DNA of 64,000 nt, from the NCBI RefSeq assembly GCF_026016465.1, contig NZ_CP100390.1, positions 3,825,001-3,889,000 on the forward strand. The letters are read 5' to 3'. Position 1 is the first letter of the stretch, and each line of letters opens with the position of its first letter. Under the pieces are notes generated by a model that made no database searches, was not told where the DNA came from, and was given only the letters and a program-made list of their open reading frames with translations. Shown here in pieces: positions 1-10,393 of this stretch. This DNA comes from Alkalimarinus alittae (lineage in GTDB: Bacteria; Pseudomonadota; Gammaproteobacteria; Pseudomonadales; Oleiphilaceae). The translations under genes and the position numbers were made by a program.

Positions 1-584
1 ACTGCATATGAAACACCTAACTGATATGGGTAAGCAGAACCCTGAACCTCATTAGAGTTAATCTGCACAGCACCAAAGGCACTAAAACCACCCATCGACG
101 GAGACACATACTGAACCAAGTCGCCTTCACCAGTGCTATAGCTACCGCCAATATTATATTCCGCATACTCAAAGAAGTTTACAACGTAGTCAATATTCTG
201 CTCATACACAGAATCATCAGAACCAACCCACACTTTACCAAAGTCGCCCTTCACACCAATATATGCTTCATCAAAAGCATTTAGTCCGCCGTTACCAGCC
301 TTATCATCCGCATCAAACTCTAATTCAGCTTTAATGAAACCTGTAAGTCCTGGTGAAATCTCATGACTGTGTTTAAAACCAATAGTAGAACCGTTATCTA
401 CTAATCCAGTAGTCTCACTATTACCTGGATCCATATCAGTATGCGCCCAAGCCAGCTGAATATTACCGTATACGGTAGGCATAAGAGCTAGCCTTGCATC
501 CAGTTTATCTGCATATTCCTCAGCAAACGCCGAGGTAGATAGTGCTGCTGCCGCAACCGCTGAAGCAATCAGTGTCTTTTTCAT
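1..584 (-). CDS. General Gram-negative outer-membrane porin, N-terminal part
   Basis: Only the first 194 codons are in the window; the frame stays open to base 1. Translation of the minus strand from ATG at 584 gives MKKTLIASAVAAAALSTSAF, a signal peptide cut after AFA at residue 21. Alternating beta-strand sequence follows, with porin phrases such as VYGNIQLAW, STIGFKHSHEIS, FDEAYIGVKGDFGKVWVG and VQYVSPSMGGFSAFG. These match the Porin_4/OmpC-like trimeric diffusion porins of Proteobacteria. A Shine-Dalgarno AAGGAAG lies 5-11 nt before the ATG, fixing the start. Substrate selectivity cannot be read from this part. The long AT-rich upstream region suggests regulated or strong expression (inference). 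Confidence 0.88.
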   Translation of the reverse strand, partial: MKKTLIASAVAAAALSTSAFAEEYADKLDARLALMPTVYGNIQLAWAHTDMDPGNSETTGLVDNGSTIGFKHSHEISPGLTGFIKAELEFDADDKAGNGGLNAFDEAYIGVKGDFGKVWVGSDDSVYEQNIDYVVNFFEYAEYNIGGSYSTGEGDLVQYVSPSMGGFSAFGAVQINSNEVQGSAYPYQLGVSYA

Positions 585-1230
585 TTCGTCTTCCTTTAGT
601 TTATTAATTATTTCAACTTCATTTTTCTTAGTGAAAATTTGAAGATTGAATGGTTGAACCCATTTTAATTTTTCTTAAACTTTCTTAATGAGCACTTAAC
701 TGTGCTCATTTGTAATAAAAAGATATGTCACTTTCATGACAAAGTGCAAATTTTATTGCTTATCACTCTTTATCATAGACCTTTATTTCTTAGCCCTCCT
801 ATTTTTTCGTTGCACTACACTCGTCCAGTGAACAACAAGAGTCTTAATAGCTATTTTAATTAACACTTATATAAGATCACGGTTTACATATTCTTATATA
901 AATCTTAACAAACTTCAAATAAACAGCACCTTACATCTCTTTCTTAATGTTTTTAATCATGTTTATTATGTAATATATGAAACCGCTTTTAGCAAATTTA
1001 TTAAATGTTTTTACCTTACTTTTTTGTAACATTTTGTAACTCGTGCTCAGCGAAATGACCAAACAACACTCAACACAACCTTACATTTCAATACGTTATA
1101 CATTAACAACTTAATTAATTTTAATTTAAAGCCTCAAATGACTACTTACACCTTATCAGAGACGCTACCTGAGATATTTCATACTTTGGTCTAACCAACA
1201 ACGCTACCTTCCAGCACTAACTCTCTAGCA
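585..1230. other. AT-rich intergenic region between porin and dtd
   Basis: About 650 bp without a credible gene. It is the upstream region of the minus-strand porin and the downstream region of dtd. I see an inverted repeat TGTCA-N6-TGACA at 726-741, about 145 bp before the porin start, and a direct repeat TTGTAAC-N3-TTGTAAC near 1024-1040. Either could be a regulator site, but neither matches a named box well. A 14-bp tandem duplication (AGCACTAACTCTCT) occupies 1213-1240 and runs into the dtd stop codon. No clear sigma-70 promoter could be assigned. Confidence 0.5.
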
Positions 1231-1668
1231 CTAACTCTCTAGCATAAATGTAACAGGCCCATCATTAACCAATGAGACTTTCATATCAGCCCCGTAGCAT
1301 CCCGTCTCGATATTTAAATGCATTAAGCGTGCCTGCTTTACAAAATAGTCATATAACGCCAACCCAACATCAGGCGAGGCCCCTAATGAAAACCCTGGAC
1401 GCAGACCTTTCTTGGTGTCCGCTACAAGTGTAAATTGAGAAACAATAAGAAGTGCGCCTCCAACGTCCTTAAGGCTCAAATTCATCTTCCCTGATTCATC
1501 ATCAAATATACGATAGGCAAGTACTTTTTTGAGTAGGCGATCTGCCGATTGCGGTGTGTCAACTTTTTCTACCCCTAACAACAGAAGAATACCTCTGTCG
1601 ATTTTACCTTTCACACGCCCATCAACCTTAACAGACGCCTCTGACACTCTTTGAATTAATCCTTTCAA
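1231..1668 (-). CDS. dtd: D-aminoacyl-tRNA deacylase
   Basis: Cytoplasmic enzyme that hydrolyses D-amino acids (and mischarged Gly) from tRNA, a chiral proofreading step in translation. The 145-residue product has the usual length. It carries the family hallmarks: [18 protein letters not shown] around residues 77-95 (the SQxT catalytic motif) and the C-terminal NDGPVTF motif, a variant of NxGPVT. It lies downstream of the prolyl iminopeptidase-like gene with a 146-bp gap, the same pip-dtd neighbourhood I know from Pseudomonas. The last codons and stop are duplicated in tandem just downstream (1213-1240), which does not alter the protein. Confidence 0.95.
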   Translation of the reverse strand: MKGLIQRVSEASVKVDGRVKGKIDRGILLLLGVEKVDTPQSADRLLKKVLAYRIFDDESGKMNLSLKDVGGALLIVSQFTLVADTKKGLRPGFSLGASPDVGLALYDYFVKQARLMHLNIETGCYGADMKVSLVNDGPVTFMLES

Positions 1669-1814
1669 CTCAACTCTCGCAAGTAATATTACAACACAAG
1701 CACTTGATTATAAGTGCATTTAATATCAACCCTAAAATACAACAACCATAAAAAATGTACGCTACCCACTTATTAATGAATGATGCTTACCAATAAGCTT
1801 TGCAACGAGCCAAT

Positions 1815-2777
1815 TTATGCGGTGTCAGGGCCAAGCTTATCAATTAATTGATTAATCGAATTTAGTATAGCGTCTACTATGGCAGGCTCCACTATTGAGT
1901 GCCCCGCATCACGAATAATATGGATTTCTGAACCATTCCAGAGCCTTTGAAGGTTTAGAGCACTACTTAAGGGCGAGATTAAATCGTATCGGCCATGAAC
2001 AAGCACCCCTGGAATACCCGCCAACGACTTAAGTCCATTTAAGATTTCAGTTTCTGCCTGAAAGCCTTCGTTTGATAGGTAATGGCATTGAAGTTTTGCA
2101 AGCGCGATTGCGACATGAGGATTTAAATAGTAATCAACTACTGACTGATTTGGATGAAGTGTTGAGCAGCGCGCCATCCAATAAGCCCATGACTTTGCTG
2201 CCTGCATCTGAATAAGTTCGTTATCGTTATTTAAGCGTTTTGAGTAAGCGCCAAACACATCTTTGCATTCTTCGGTGTTGAGTAGAGTCGTAAATTGCTC
2301 CCACCCATCAGGAAACACCCGGTTGCAACCATCCTTAAACAACCAATCAACGTCTTTTTTACCGCCTAGCATCACACCTTGCAGTAGCATCCCTACAACT
2401 ACCTTAGGGTGACGAATTGCATACAGCAACGCGAGGGTCGCCCCCCAACCGTAGCCAAATACTAGCCACTTATCCACACCTAGCTTCTGACGCACCAGCT
2501 CTACATCAGAAACAAGCAAATCAGTATTGTTCTCTGATACCTCCCCAAGAGGGCGAGAACGACCTGCGCCGCGCTGATCAATCATAATAATTCTGAAGCG
2601 CTCAGAGTCAAAAAAACGCCTTAAGTAACGCCCGCAACCCAAGCCCGGACCACCATGCATGATGACGATAGGAATACCTTGCCGGTTTCCAGCCTCTTCA
2701 ACATAGATATCATGCACATCTGAAACTAAAAAACGGTAGGTTTCATTAGGGGTTAGATCAGGAAATAACGTCAACAT
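1815..2777 (-). CDS. pip: Prolyl iminopeptidase homologue lacking the catalytic serine
   Basis: An alpha/beta-hydrolase of the S33 family, 320 residues, collinear with proline iminopeptidases, which release N-terminal proline from peptides. The oxyanion-hole motif HGGPGLGCG (residues 41-49) and DQRGAGRS (67-74) are intact, as are the acid D265 (HGRYD) and the base H293 (DAGHS). The nucleophile elbow, normally GGSWGS, reads GYGWGA (108-113): the serine position is Gly110, codon GGT at 2448-2450. The glutamate that binds the substrate amino group (WEGATS in known enzymes) is Met201 (YWMARCS). The frame is otherwise intact, so this is probably a non-catalytic or repurposed protein rather than a working peptidase (inference). 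Confidence 0.85.
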   Translation of the reverse strand: MLTLFPDLTPNETYRFLVSDVHDIYVEEAGNRQGIPIVIMHGGPGLGCGRYLRRFFDSERFRIIMIDQRGAGRSRPLGEVSENNTDLLVSDVELVRQKLGVDKWLVFGYGWGATLALLYAIRHPKVVVGMLLQGVMLGGKKDVDWLFKDGCNRVFPDGWEQFTTLLNTEECKDVFGAYSKRLNNDNELIQMQAAKSWAYWMARCSTLHPNQSVVDYYLNPHVAIALAKLQCHYLSNEGFQAETEILNGLKSLAGIPGVLVHGRYDLISPLSSALNLQRLWNGSEIHIIRDAGHSIVEPAIVDAILNSINQLIDKLGPDTA

Positions 2778-2950
2778 AAGAGTACGGCCACTTTTATTAA
2801 GTTAATTATTGCCAAGCACTTTTTTAAACACGCATGTACAAACATAACCCTATACCGACGTAAATCAAGTGTAATTCAGAGATTAACGTTCTTCCAACGC
2901 CACACTTCCAAGCAGTACCTCTTTTAAGTAAGCCGTTTAAGATCTCAAAA

Positions 2951-2984
2951 ACAAAAAAGGCGACCCTGATTAGGGGTCGCCTTT
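2951..2984 (-). terminator. Rho-independent terminator after typA
   Basis: The stem AAAGGCGACCC / GGGTCGCCTTT (2956-2966 with 2974-2984) has an 8-nt loop. On the minus strand it is followed by a T-rich run (2958-2951). It lies 70 bp beyond the typA stop, and the rest of 2778-3052 shows nothing else that I can support. Confidence 0.85.
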
Positions 2985-3052
2985 GGTGCTTTCTATTTGA
3001 GTAACCCTAAGAGCAGGCTAAACAACCCTACTCTAAGTGCAGTCAAAATAGA

Positions 3053-4858
3053 TTACTTTGCGCGCTTTCGCTCGTTCTCTGTCAGCAATTTCTTACGTAG
3101 ACGAATACTAAGCGGTGTTACTTCTACCAATTCATCATCTTCGATAAATTCTAGCGCCTGCTCAAGCGTGTGCTTGATAGGTGGTACTAGTGTTAGTGCC
3201 TCATCGGTACCTGAAGCTCTTACGTTTGTTAACTGCTTACCTTTGATCGGGTTAACCACAAGGTCGTTAGATCGTGAATGAATACCGATAATTTGACCTT
3301 CGTACACATCAATCGCATGACCCAGGAACAAACGTCCTCGCGCCTGAATATTGAACAATGCGTAAGCGGCTGTTTTACCTTTAACCATGCTGATTAGAAC
3401 ACCGTTCTGGCGACTAAACGACTCACCCTGCTTAACAGGACCGTAGTGATCAAAAATACTGGTCATAATCCCTGAGCCCGAAGTAAGGGTCAAGAATGTA
3501 CCACGGAAGCCAATTAAACCTCTTGAAGGAATAATAAACTCCAAGCGAACACGACCTTTACCATCCGGTTCCATATTGGTTAGCTCGCCTTTACGCAAAC
3601 CTAACTCTTCCATGATTGAGCCTTGATGCTCTTCTTCTACATCAATTACAACCTGCTCAAACGGCTCATGAATCTCATCGCCCACCTGCTTTTGCACAAC
3701 CTCTGGACGTGAAACACCCATCTCAAAGCCTTCACGACGCATGGTTTCGATCAATACAGAAAGGTGTAATTCGCCACGACCTGATACGATAAACTTATCA
3801 GGCGTGTCACCCTGCGCCACACGCAATGCAACGTTATGAATAAGCTCTTGGTCTAGACGGTCTTTAATATTACGAGTCGTAACAAACTTACCTTCTTTAC
3901 CCGCAAACGGTGAATCGTTAACAATAAACGTCATGCTTACTGTAGGCTCATCAACACTTAGGGCTGGCAATGCTTCAACGCACTCAGGATCACAAAGCGT
4001 GTCTGAAATACTTAGGCCATCAATACCGTTGATACAAACGATATCGCCTGCACCCGCTAACTGAGTCTCCACCTGCTCAAGACCCAAGTAACCTTTAACG
4101 TTAAGAACCTTACCTTTACGCTCGTCACCATTTGCACTTTTAACAATTACCTGCTGGTTTGGCGCAAGCGTACCCCTAGTGATACGGCCAACTCCGATAA
4201 CACCCACATAGCTATCATACGCCAAAGCAGAAACCTGCATCTGAAAGGTCCCCTCAGGATCAACATCAGGGGCCGGCACTTGCTCGGTGATCATTTGGTA
4301 AAGAGGCGTCATATCTTCAGCCATCTCTTCAGGGTCAAGACCCGCAATACCGTTTAAAGCAGACGCATAAATAATTGGGAAATCTAACTGCTCGTCAGTT
4401 GCGCCGAGATTATCAAACAATTCAAAAACTTGATCCATAACCCAATCAGGACGTGCACCTGGGCGATCTATTTTGTTAATAACAACAATTGGGCGTAAAC
4501 CTTTCTCAAACGCTTTTGCTGTAACAAAGCGTGTTTGAGGCATTGGACCATCAACCGCGTCAACCAATAGTAGTACAGAGTCAACCATCGACAATACACG
4601 CTCTACTTCACCACCAAAATCGGCGTGTCCAGGGGTATCAACAATGTTTATACGGTAATCATTCCAGCTGATTGCTGTGTTTTTTGCCAGGATGGTAATT
4701 CCGCGTTCTCTTTCCTGATCATTAGAGTCCATGATGCGCTCTGAACCTTCGTCTTTGCGCTCAAGGGTGCCGGACTGGCTCAAAAGTTTATCAACTAACG
4801 TTGTTTTACCATGGTCAACGTGAGCGATGATTGCGATGTTACGTAGGTTCTGAATCAC
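3053..4858 (-). CDS. typA: Ribosome-associated GTPase TypA/BipA
   Basis: Translational GTPase of the EF-G/LepA group that binds 70S ribosomes and helps large-subunit assembly and stress or cold adaptation. Visible G motifs are AHVDHGKTT (G1), RGITI (G2), [12 protein letters not shown] (G3) and [11 protein letters not shown] (G4). The EF-G-like domains and the TypA-specific C-terminal domain follow. The frame can be opened as far as 4900, but homology begins at [19 protein letters not shown], so I choose GTG at 4858 (601 aa, typical for TypA). The stretch upstream to 4900 has no Shine-Dalgarno. It is divergent from glnA, as in Pseudomonas. Confidence 0.96.
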   Translation of the reverse strand: MIQNLRNIAIIAHVDHGKTTLVDKLLSQSGTLERKDEGSERIMDSNDQERERGITILAKNTAISWNDYRINIVDTPGHADFGGEVERVLSMVDSVLLLVDAVDGPMPQTRFVTAKAFEKGLRPIVVINKIDRPGARPDWVMDQVFELFDNLGATDEQLDFPIIYASALNGIAGLDPEEMAEDMTPLYQMITEQVPAPDVDPEGTFQMQVSALAYDSYVGVIGVGRITRGTLAPNQQVIVKSANGDERKGKVLNVKGYLGLEQVETQLAGAGDIVCINGIDGLSISDTLCDPECVEALPALSVDEPTVSMTFIVNDSPFAGKEGKFVTTRNIKDRLDQELIHNVALRVAQGDTPDKFIVSGRGELHLSVLIETMRREGFEMGVSRPEVVQKQVGDEIHEPFEQVVIDVEEEHQGSIMEELGLRKGELTNMEPDGKGRVRLEFIIPSRGLIGFRGTFLTLTSGSGIMTSIFDHYGPVKQGESFSRQNGVLISMVKGKTAAYALFNIQARGRLFLGHAIDVYEGQIIGIHSRSNDLVVNPIKGKQLTNVRASGTDEALTLVPPIKHTLEQALEFIEDDELVEVTPLSIRLRKKLLTENERKRAK

Positions 4859-5003
4859 AGGCTTTACCAATCTGACAATAAAAAAATGGACGCAAATCAT
4901 ACAGCATTGAAGAAAAAGGATAAAGAAAAAGCTGTCGATGCTCCAATAAGAGAGTGGATAATATTCCTGTCAACATAGAAACACTATCAATAAACCGCAT
5001 TTA

Positions 5004-5018
5004 GCACCATTTCGGTGC
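5004..5018 (+). promoter_or_regulatory. NtrC binding site 1 upstream of glnA
   Basis: The perfect palindrome GCACC-N5-GGTGC matches the NtrC operator (TGCACC-N5-GGTGCA type). It lies about 145 bp upstream of the predicted sigma-54 start, close to the position of the upstream enhancer in E. coli glnAp2. Confidence 0.8.
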
Positions 5019-5034
5019 ACCAACAACCAGAAAA

Positions 5035-5049
5035 GCACAAATTCAGTGC
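5035..5049 (+). promoter_or_regulatory. NtrC binding site 2 upstream of glnA
   Basis: The palindrome GCAC-N7-GTGC is a second NtrC operator, 31 bp (three helical turns) from the first. This is the paired-enhancer arrangement that lets NtrC-P oligomerise and contact the sigma-54 polymerase by looping. Confidence 0.75.
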
Positions 5050-5122
5050 AGCCATCATTTACCCTTCCTGCCAAAATACAGATTAATCCTCTGTAAGGCG
5101 CACAATTACATCTACAACGCAT

Positions 5123-5138
5123 TGGCAAGTAAGTTGCT
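5123..5138 (+). promoter_or_regulatory. Sigma-54 promoter of glnA
   Basis: TGGCAAG-N4-TTGCT has the invariant GG and GC doublets exactly 10 bp apart, as sigma-54 (RpoN) requires. The start is predicted near 5149. A perfect inverted repeat, TTGCTTA-TAAT-TAAGCAA (5134-5151), overlaps the -12 element. A GAGAATAG/CTATTCTC hairpin (5172-5192) lies in the leader. The rest of 4901-5285 shows nothing more. Confidence 0.85.
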
Positions 5139-5285
5139 TATAATTAAGCAACAGAATTTTGGGGGAAACTTGAGAATAGTCGTGCTATTCTCTCGATACT
5201 TTCTTCAAACTTGTAGTCGTAAGTGACACTGCCTGCATCTTATGGGGCGACGGCAAACAATCATCAATCAGATGGAGTACATAGA

Positions 5286-6692
5286 ATGTCAGAGAACACT
5301 CTGAACCTCATTAAAGAACACGACGTAAAATGGGTCGACCTTCGTTTCACTGATACTCGAGGAAAAGAACAGCATTTATCGCTTCCTATTCGCGAAATTA
5401 GCGAAGAATTCTTTGAAGACGGAAAAATGTTTGACGGTTCATCTATTGCTGGCTGGAAAGGCATTAACGAGTCAGACATGATTTTGATGCCAGACGACGA
5501 AACAGCCGTTATCGATCCGTTTACCGAAGATACTACGCTTAACTTGCGTTGCGACATTGTTGAGCCTACCACTATGCAAGGCTACGAGCGTGATCCTCGC
5601 TCTGTTGGTCGTCGCGCAGAAGAATATTTAAAATCTACTGGCATCGGCGATTCAGCACTATTCGGCCCTGAGCCAGAGTTTTTCGTATTTGACGATGTTA
5701 AATGGAAAACAGACATGAATGGAGCGATGTACTCCATTAACTCTGAAGAAGCCGCATGGGTTTCTCATGAAGATATCGAAGGTGGCAACACAGGTCACCG
5801 TCCCGGTGTTAAAGGCGGTTACTTCCCTGTTCCTCCAGTAGATTCATTGCACGACCTTCGTGCGGCTATGTGTTCTGCGATGGACGCAATGGGCTTAGTG
5901 ATTGAAGTACACCACCACGAAGTAGGTACTGCTGGACAATGTGAAATCGGTGTTGGACCTAACACATTGGTTAAGAAAGCTGATGAAGTTCAGATTCTTA
6001 AATACTGTGTACACAACGTTGCACACGCATACGGTAAAACCGCGACATTTATGCCTAAGCCTGTTGTTGGCGATAATGGTTCTGGCATGCACGTCCACCA
6101 GTCTATCTCTAAAGATGGCGTTAACTTAATGGCTGGCGACAGCTATGCAGGTCTATCTGACTTAGCATTGTTCTACATTGGCGGTATTATCAAGCACGCC
6201 AAGACAATCAACGCATTCACCAACGCGTCTACCAACTCTTATAAGCGTTTAGTACCTGGATACGAAGCACCCGTTATGCTGGCTTACTCTGCGCGCAACC
6301 GTTCTGCCTCTATCCGCATTCCTTTTGTTAATAGTGCAAAAGCACGTCGTATCGAAGTTCGTTTCCCTGATCCAACAGGTAACCCGTACTTGGCATTCGC
6401 AGCCATGCTAATGGCTGGCCTTGACGGCATCCAGAACAAGATCCACCCCGGCGATGCAATGGATAAAGATTTATATGATCTTCCTGCAGAAGAAGCCGCA
6501 GAGATTCCTACCGTTGCTGCGACACTTGAAGAAGCACTCGATTGCTTAGAAGCAGATCATGAGTTCTTAACCAAAGGTGGCGTATTCTCTGAAGACATGA
6601 TCCAGGGTTACCTTGACCTGAAGCGTGAAGAAGTTGAGCGCCTAAACATGACAACTCACCCTATTGAGTTTGACATGTACTACTCTTTGTAA
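5286..6692 (+). CDS. glnA: Glutamine synthetase, type I
   Basis: Cytoplasmic dodecameric enzyme making glutamine from glutamate, ammonia and ATP, the entry point of nitrogen assimilation. The 468-residue protein shows the beta-grasp domain with [16 protein letters not shown], the catalytic metal ligands in GPEPEFF, and the ATP region [16 protein letters not shown]. The adenylylation tyrosine is Tyr397 in DLYDLP, so it should be controlled by GlnE. The frame is open from 5223, but homology and an upstream GGAG pick ATG 5286 ([19 protein letters not shown]). NtrC enhancers and a sigma-54 promoter lie upstream, and ntrBC is downstream. Confidence 0.98.
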   Translation: MSENTLNLIKEHDVKWVDLRFTDTRGKEQHLSLPIREISEEFFEDGKMFDGSSIAGWKGINESDMILMPDDETAVIDPFTEDTTLNLRCDIVEPTTMQGYERDPRSVGRRAEEYLKSTGIGDSALFGPEPEFFVFDDVKWKTDMNGAMYSINSEEAAWVSHEDIEGGNTGHRPGVKGGYFPVPPVDSLHDLRAAMCSAMDAMGLVIEVHHHEVGTAGQCEIGVGPNTLVKKADEVQILKYCVHNVAHAYGKTATFMPKPVVGDNGSGMHVHQSISKDGVNLMAGDSYAGLSDLALFYIGGIIKHAKTINAFTNASTNSYKRLVPGYEAPVMLAYSARNRSASIRIPFVNSAKARRIEVRFPDPTGNPYLAFAAMLMAGLDGIQNKIHPGDAMDKDLYDLPAEEAAEIPTVAATLEEALDCLEADHEFLTKGGVFSEDMIQGYLDLKREEVERLNMTTHPIEFDMYYSL

Positions 6693-6801
6693 GAACGATG
6701 ACCGTTGCCTTATAGCGCGATAGGCTTTATGAATCATGCGTTATAAAGCCTGAACTGCTCGATCAAAAGAGAATGATTTACGTGCTTTGAAGACGTAAAT
6801 C

Positions 6802-6859
6802 AGTCGGTTACCCAGAAGTAACCGACTCAAAAAAGCCCCGCCTTGTTGGGGCTTTTTTT
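6802..6859 (+). terminator. Rho-independent terminator after glnA
   Basis: Two consecutive hairpins: AGTCGGTTAC/GTAACCGACT (6802-6827), then AGCCCC/GGGGCT (6834-6853) running into seven T residues. The second is a classic intrinsic terminator, separating glnA from the downstream genes. Confidence 0.9.
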
Positions 6860-6946
6860 CGCCTTTTAAACGGTCTACTGCTAAGATAATTAGCATCCCA
6901 AGATAAATAAGACATTACCCATTCCAACATTATCGGCTGAATAATA

Positions 6947-7495
6947 ATGAATTTTATTAAAACGAGTATATTTATCACTGCCTTGGTTGCTGCTCATCCA
7001 ACCCTGCACGCTGAAGTGTATAAGTCAGTTAATGAAGCGGGCGTTATTGAATATAGCGACCAACCGCGTGAGGGTGCTGAGAAAATTAAAGTTAAAAACC
7101 CGCAAAGTATTACCTTACCTAAAGGGGCCGATGTATTTTCAACACAAAATTCTGCAATAGATACACGCACTAGCAGCAGTACGGCTTACCAAAGCATTAC
7201 GATCACGCAACCTGCTAATGATAGCGCCTTTAACTCTGGCAACGGTCAAGTTTCCATTTCATCAGAAACAATGCCGGCACTTCAAGCCAATCACTCGATT
7301 CAACTAGTCATGGATGGTACGCCCTACAACAGCAACCAAAGTGGCAGTTTTAGTTTATCGAATGTCGACCGGGGAACCCACCAGCTACAAGTGAACATCA
7401 TTGACAGTACCGGCGAGACAATTATCAGCAGCGATATTACCTCGTTCACGCTTCACCGCCCACAGGTACCAAGAAAAGCACCTAAGTCTAACTAA
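6947..7495 (+). CDS. Exported DUF4124-domain protein
   Basis: A 182-residue protein with an N-terminal signal peptide (about residues 1-22, ending LHA) followed by VYKSVNEAGVIEYSDQPREGAE, shown here in part: the tyrosine and 'GVIEYSDQP' phrase is the DUF4124 signature. A serine/threonine-rich spacer leads to a C-terminal beta-rich half (ITITQPANDSAFNS onward) that resembles an Ig-like or fibronectin-like module. Proteins of this kind sit between glnA and ntrB in other gammaproteobacteria I know, but no function is established. It is probably periplasmic. It has its own spacing from glnA, beyond the glnA terminator. Confidence 0.85.
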   Translation: MNFIKTSIFITALVAAHPTLHAEVYKSVNEAGVIEYSDQPREGAEKIKVKNPQSITLPKGADVFSTQNSAIDTRTSSSTAYQSITITQPANDSAFNSGNGQVSISSETMPALQANHSIQLVMDGTPYNSNQSGSFSLSNVDRGTHQLQVNIIDSTGETIISSDITSFTLHRPQVPRKAPKSN

Positions 7496-7503
7496 CCCCC
7501 AAC

Positions 7504-7532
7504 AAACTGCGCACCTTATTGGTGCGTAGTTT
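7504..7532 (+). promoter_or_regulatory. Hairpin after the DUF4124 gene that is also an NtrC-like palindrome
   Basis: AAACTGCGCACC-TTATT-GGTGCGTAGTTT forms a 12-bp stem with one mismatch, followed by TATTTT, so it can act as a terminator. Its core GCACC-N5-GGTGC is identical in its arms to the NtrC site at 5004-5018. It could therefore also be an NtrC operator for ntrBC, about 230 bp upstream of ntrB. Confidence 0.6.
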
Positions 7533-7705
7533 ATTTTCCAATACTACTCCGCACTCCAAATAACCGTTCAAATACCGCATCTTCCATCAATAACGCCCTG
7601 TTTATCGTGCCTATTCATCTATCCAGCTCCTTTTTGGAGCTTATACATGGTATTTTTAGCATGAAAACCTTATCTCATCGAAGGTTTCTCTATTTCACTG
7701 TAGAG

Positions 7706-7721
7706 ATGGTTTGGTTTTTGC
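7706..7721 (+). promoter_or_regulatory. Weak candidate sigma-54 promoter of ntrBC
   Basis: TGGTTTG-N4-TTGCT keeps the GG-N10-GC spacing and a good -12 element but a poor -24 element (TGGTTT instead of TGGCAC). It would start transcription near 7732, 20 nt before ntrB. Support is limited to this spacing and the NtrC-like palindrome upstream. Confidence 0.3.
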
Positions 7722-7751
7722 TTTAGCAATGTAAATACAGGATTCTATACG

Positions 7752-8836
7752 ATGCTAACGAGCAATTTTCACAAAAGCCTGCTTGAAAACCTTTCAACAG
7801 CAGTCATTCTTTTAGACCAGCAACTGAAAGCGGTTTATATCAACCCGTCTGCAGAAGTGCTACTAGAAGTCAGTGGCAAACGAACCAGCGGTTCTTATGT
7901 TCGAGATTTATTCACTGAAACCCCAGACAGCAGTGAAACACTAAAGCATTCGTTAGCCGCAGGGCACTCTTACACAAAGCGTGAAACTGAGTTTTTACTA
8001 CATAACGGCAATAAAATAACCGTTGATTACTCAGCCTCGCCTGTAAACGGTGTATTTCCGCCCGTTGTGTTAATTGAGATTCAACCCAGAGACCGCCTTA
8101 TTCGAATTAGTCGCGAAGAAGAATTGCTTTCTAATCAAGAAGCGACACGAATTCTTATAAGAGGTATGGCTCACGAGATTAAAAACCCTCTAGGGGGCAT
8201 TAGAGGGTCGGCCCAGCTATTAGAGCGGGAATTGAAAGATCCATCCCTTCATGAATACACTCAAATCATTATCGAAGAGTCTGACCGTCTCAGAAACCTA
8301 GTTGACCGCATGCTCGGCCCCAATAAAGTATCTAAGCTTGAACCCACTAATATTCATGAAGTATTGGAGCGAGTTTATAACCTGATTAATGTCGAAGCGA
8401 AAGGTCAGGTGCGACTTATTCGCGACTACGACCCTAGCATCCCAGAGTTTCAAGGGGATAAAGAACAGCTCATTCAGGCATTTTTGAACATTGCTCGAAA
8501 CGCTATGCAAGCGTTAACACAGCAAACAGGTAGACAGAGCCTAGGGAACATTGTTTTTAAAACACGCCCATTACGACAGTTCACCATTGGTCATACGCGA
8601 CATAGGTTAGTGCTGCGTGTCGACATTATTGATGATGGTCCTGGAGTCCCCGAAAGCTTAGTTCAGAACATATTCTACCCCATGGTGAGCGGGCGTGCAG
8701 AAGGCACCGGATTAGGGCTTTCGATTACCCAAGGTATTATCGGCCAACATCACGGTTTGGTTGAATGCGAAAGTGAACCTGGAAAAACAAATTTTATCAT
8801 TTTTATCCCTTTAGAAAACAAGTTGGAGCTTAAGCG

Positions 8837-8840
<4 letters not shown>
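7752..8840 (+). CDS. glnL: Nitrogen regulation sensor kinase NtrB
   Basis: Cytosolic histidine kinase/phosphatase that, under control of PII, phosphorylates NtrC when nitrogen is scarce. The 362 residues contain an N-terminal PAS domain (about 10-115, LSTAVILLDQQLKAVYINPS) and a dimerisation/phosphoacceptor helix with His141 in RGMAHEIKNPLGG. The ATPase domain has the N box NIARNAMQAL, the G1 box DDGPGVP and the G2 box GTGLGLSI. There is no membrane segment, as expected for NtrB. Its last four bases overlap the ntrC start, indicating translational coupling. Confidence 0.97.
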
Positions 8841-10264
<1,424 letters not shown>

Positions 10265-10278
10265 TAACTAGGCAAGCT

Positions 10279-10390
10279 GTAGCCTTGATGCAAGGAGGTA
10301 CGACTGGAATCACGGAATGGTACGGTGTAACCTCGGTCTTAACGAGAGTCTAAGCCCTTCCTTGATTCCGCTTCGCTGCATCACGGCTAC
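10279..10390. repeat. REP-like palindromic element, copy 1
   Basis: Lies between the convergent ends of ntrC and mshQ. The termini GTAGCCTTGATGCA (left) and TGCATCACGGCTAC (right) are inverted repeats with one mismatch. Internal blocks TTGATTCCGCTTCGCTGCATCA and GGAATCA recur in inverted form in copy 2 at 17462-17553. The GTAGCC...GATG...AGCGGAATC pattern resembles REP sequences mobilised by RAYT transposases in pseudomonads and relatives. It may also terminate both convergent transcripts. Confidence 0.7.
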
Positions 10391-10393
10391 AGG

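Noticed and set aside
726-1040. Pho-box or other named regulator site upstream of the porin
   Set aside because: The TTGTAAC repeats have a 10-bp rather than 11-bp period and the TGTCA element is an inverted, not a direct, repeat.
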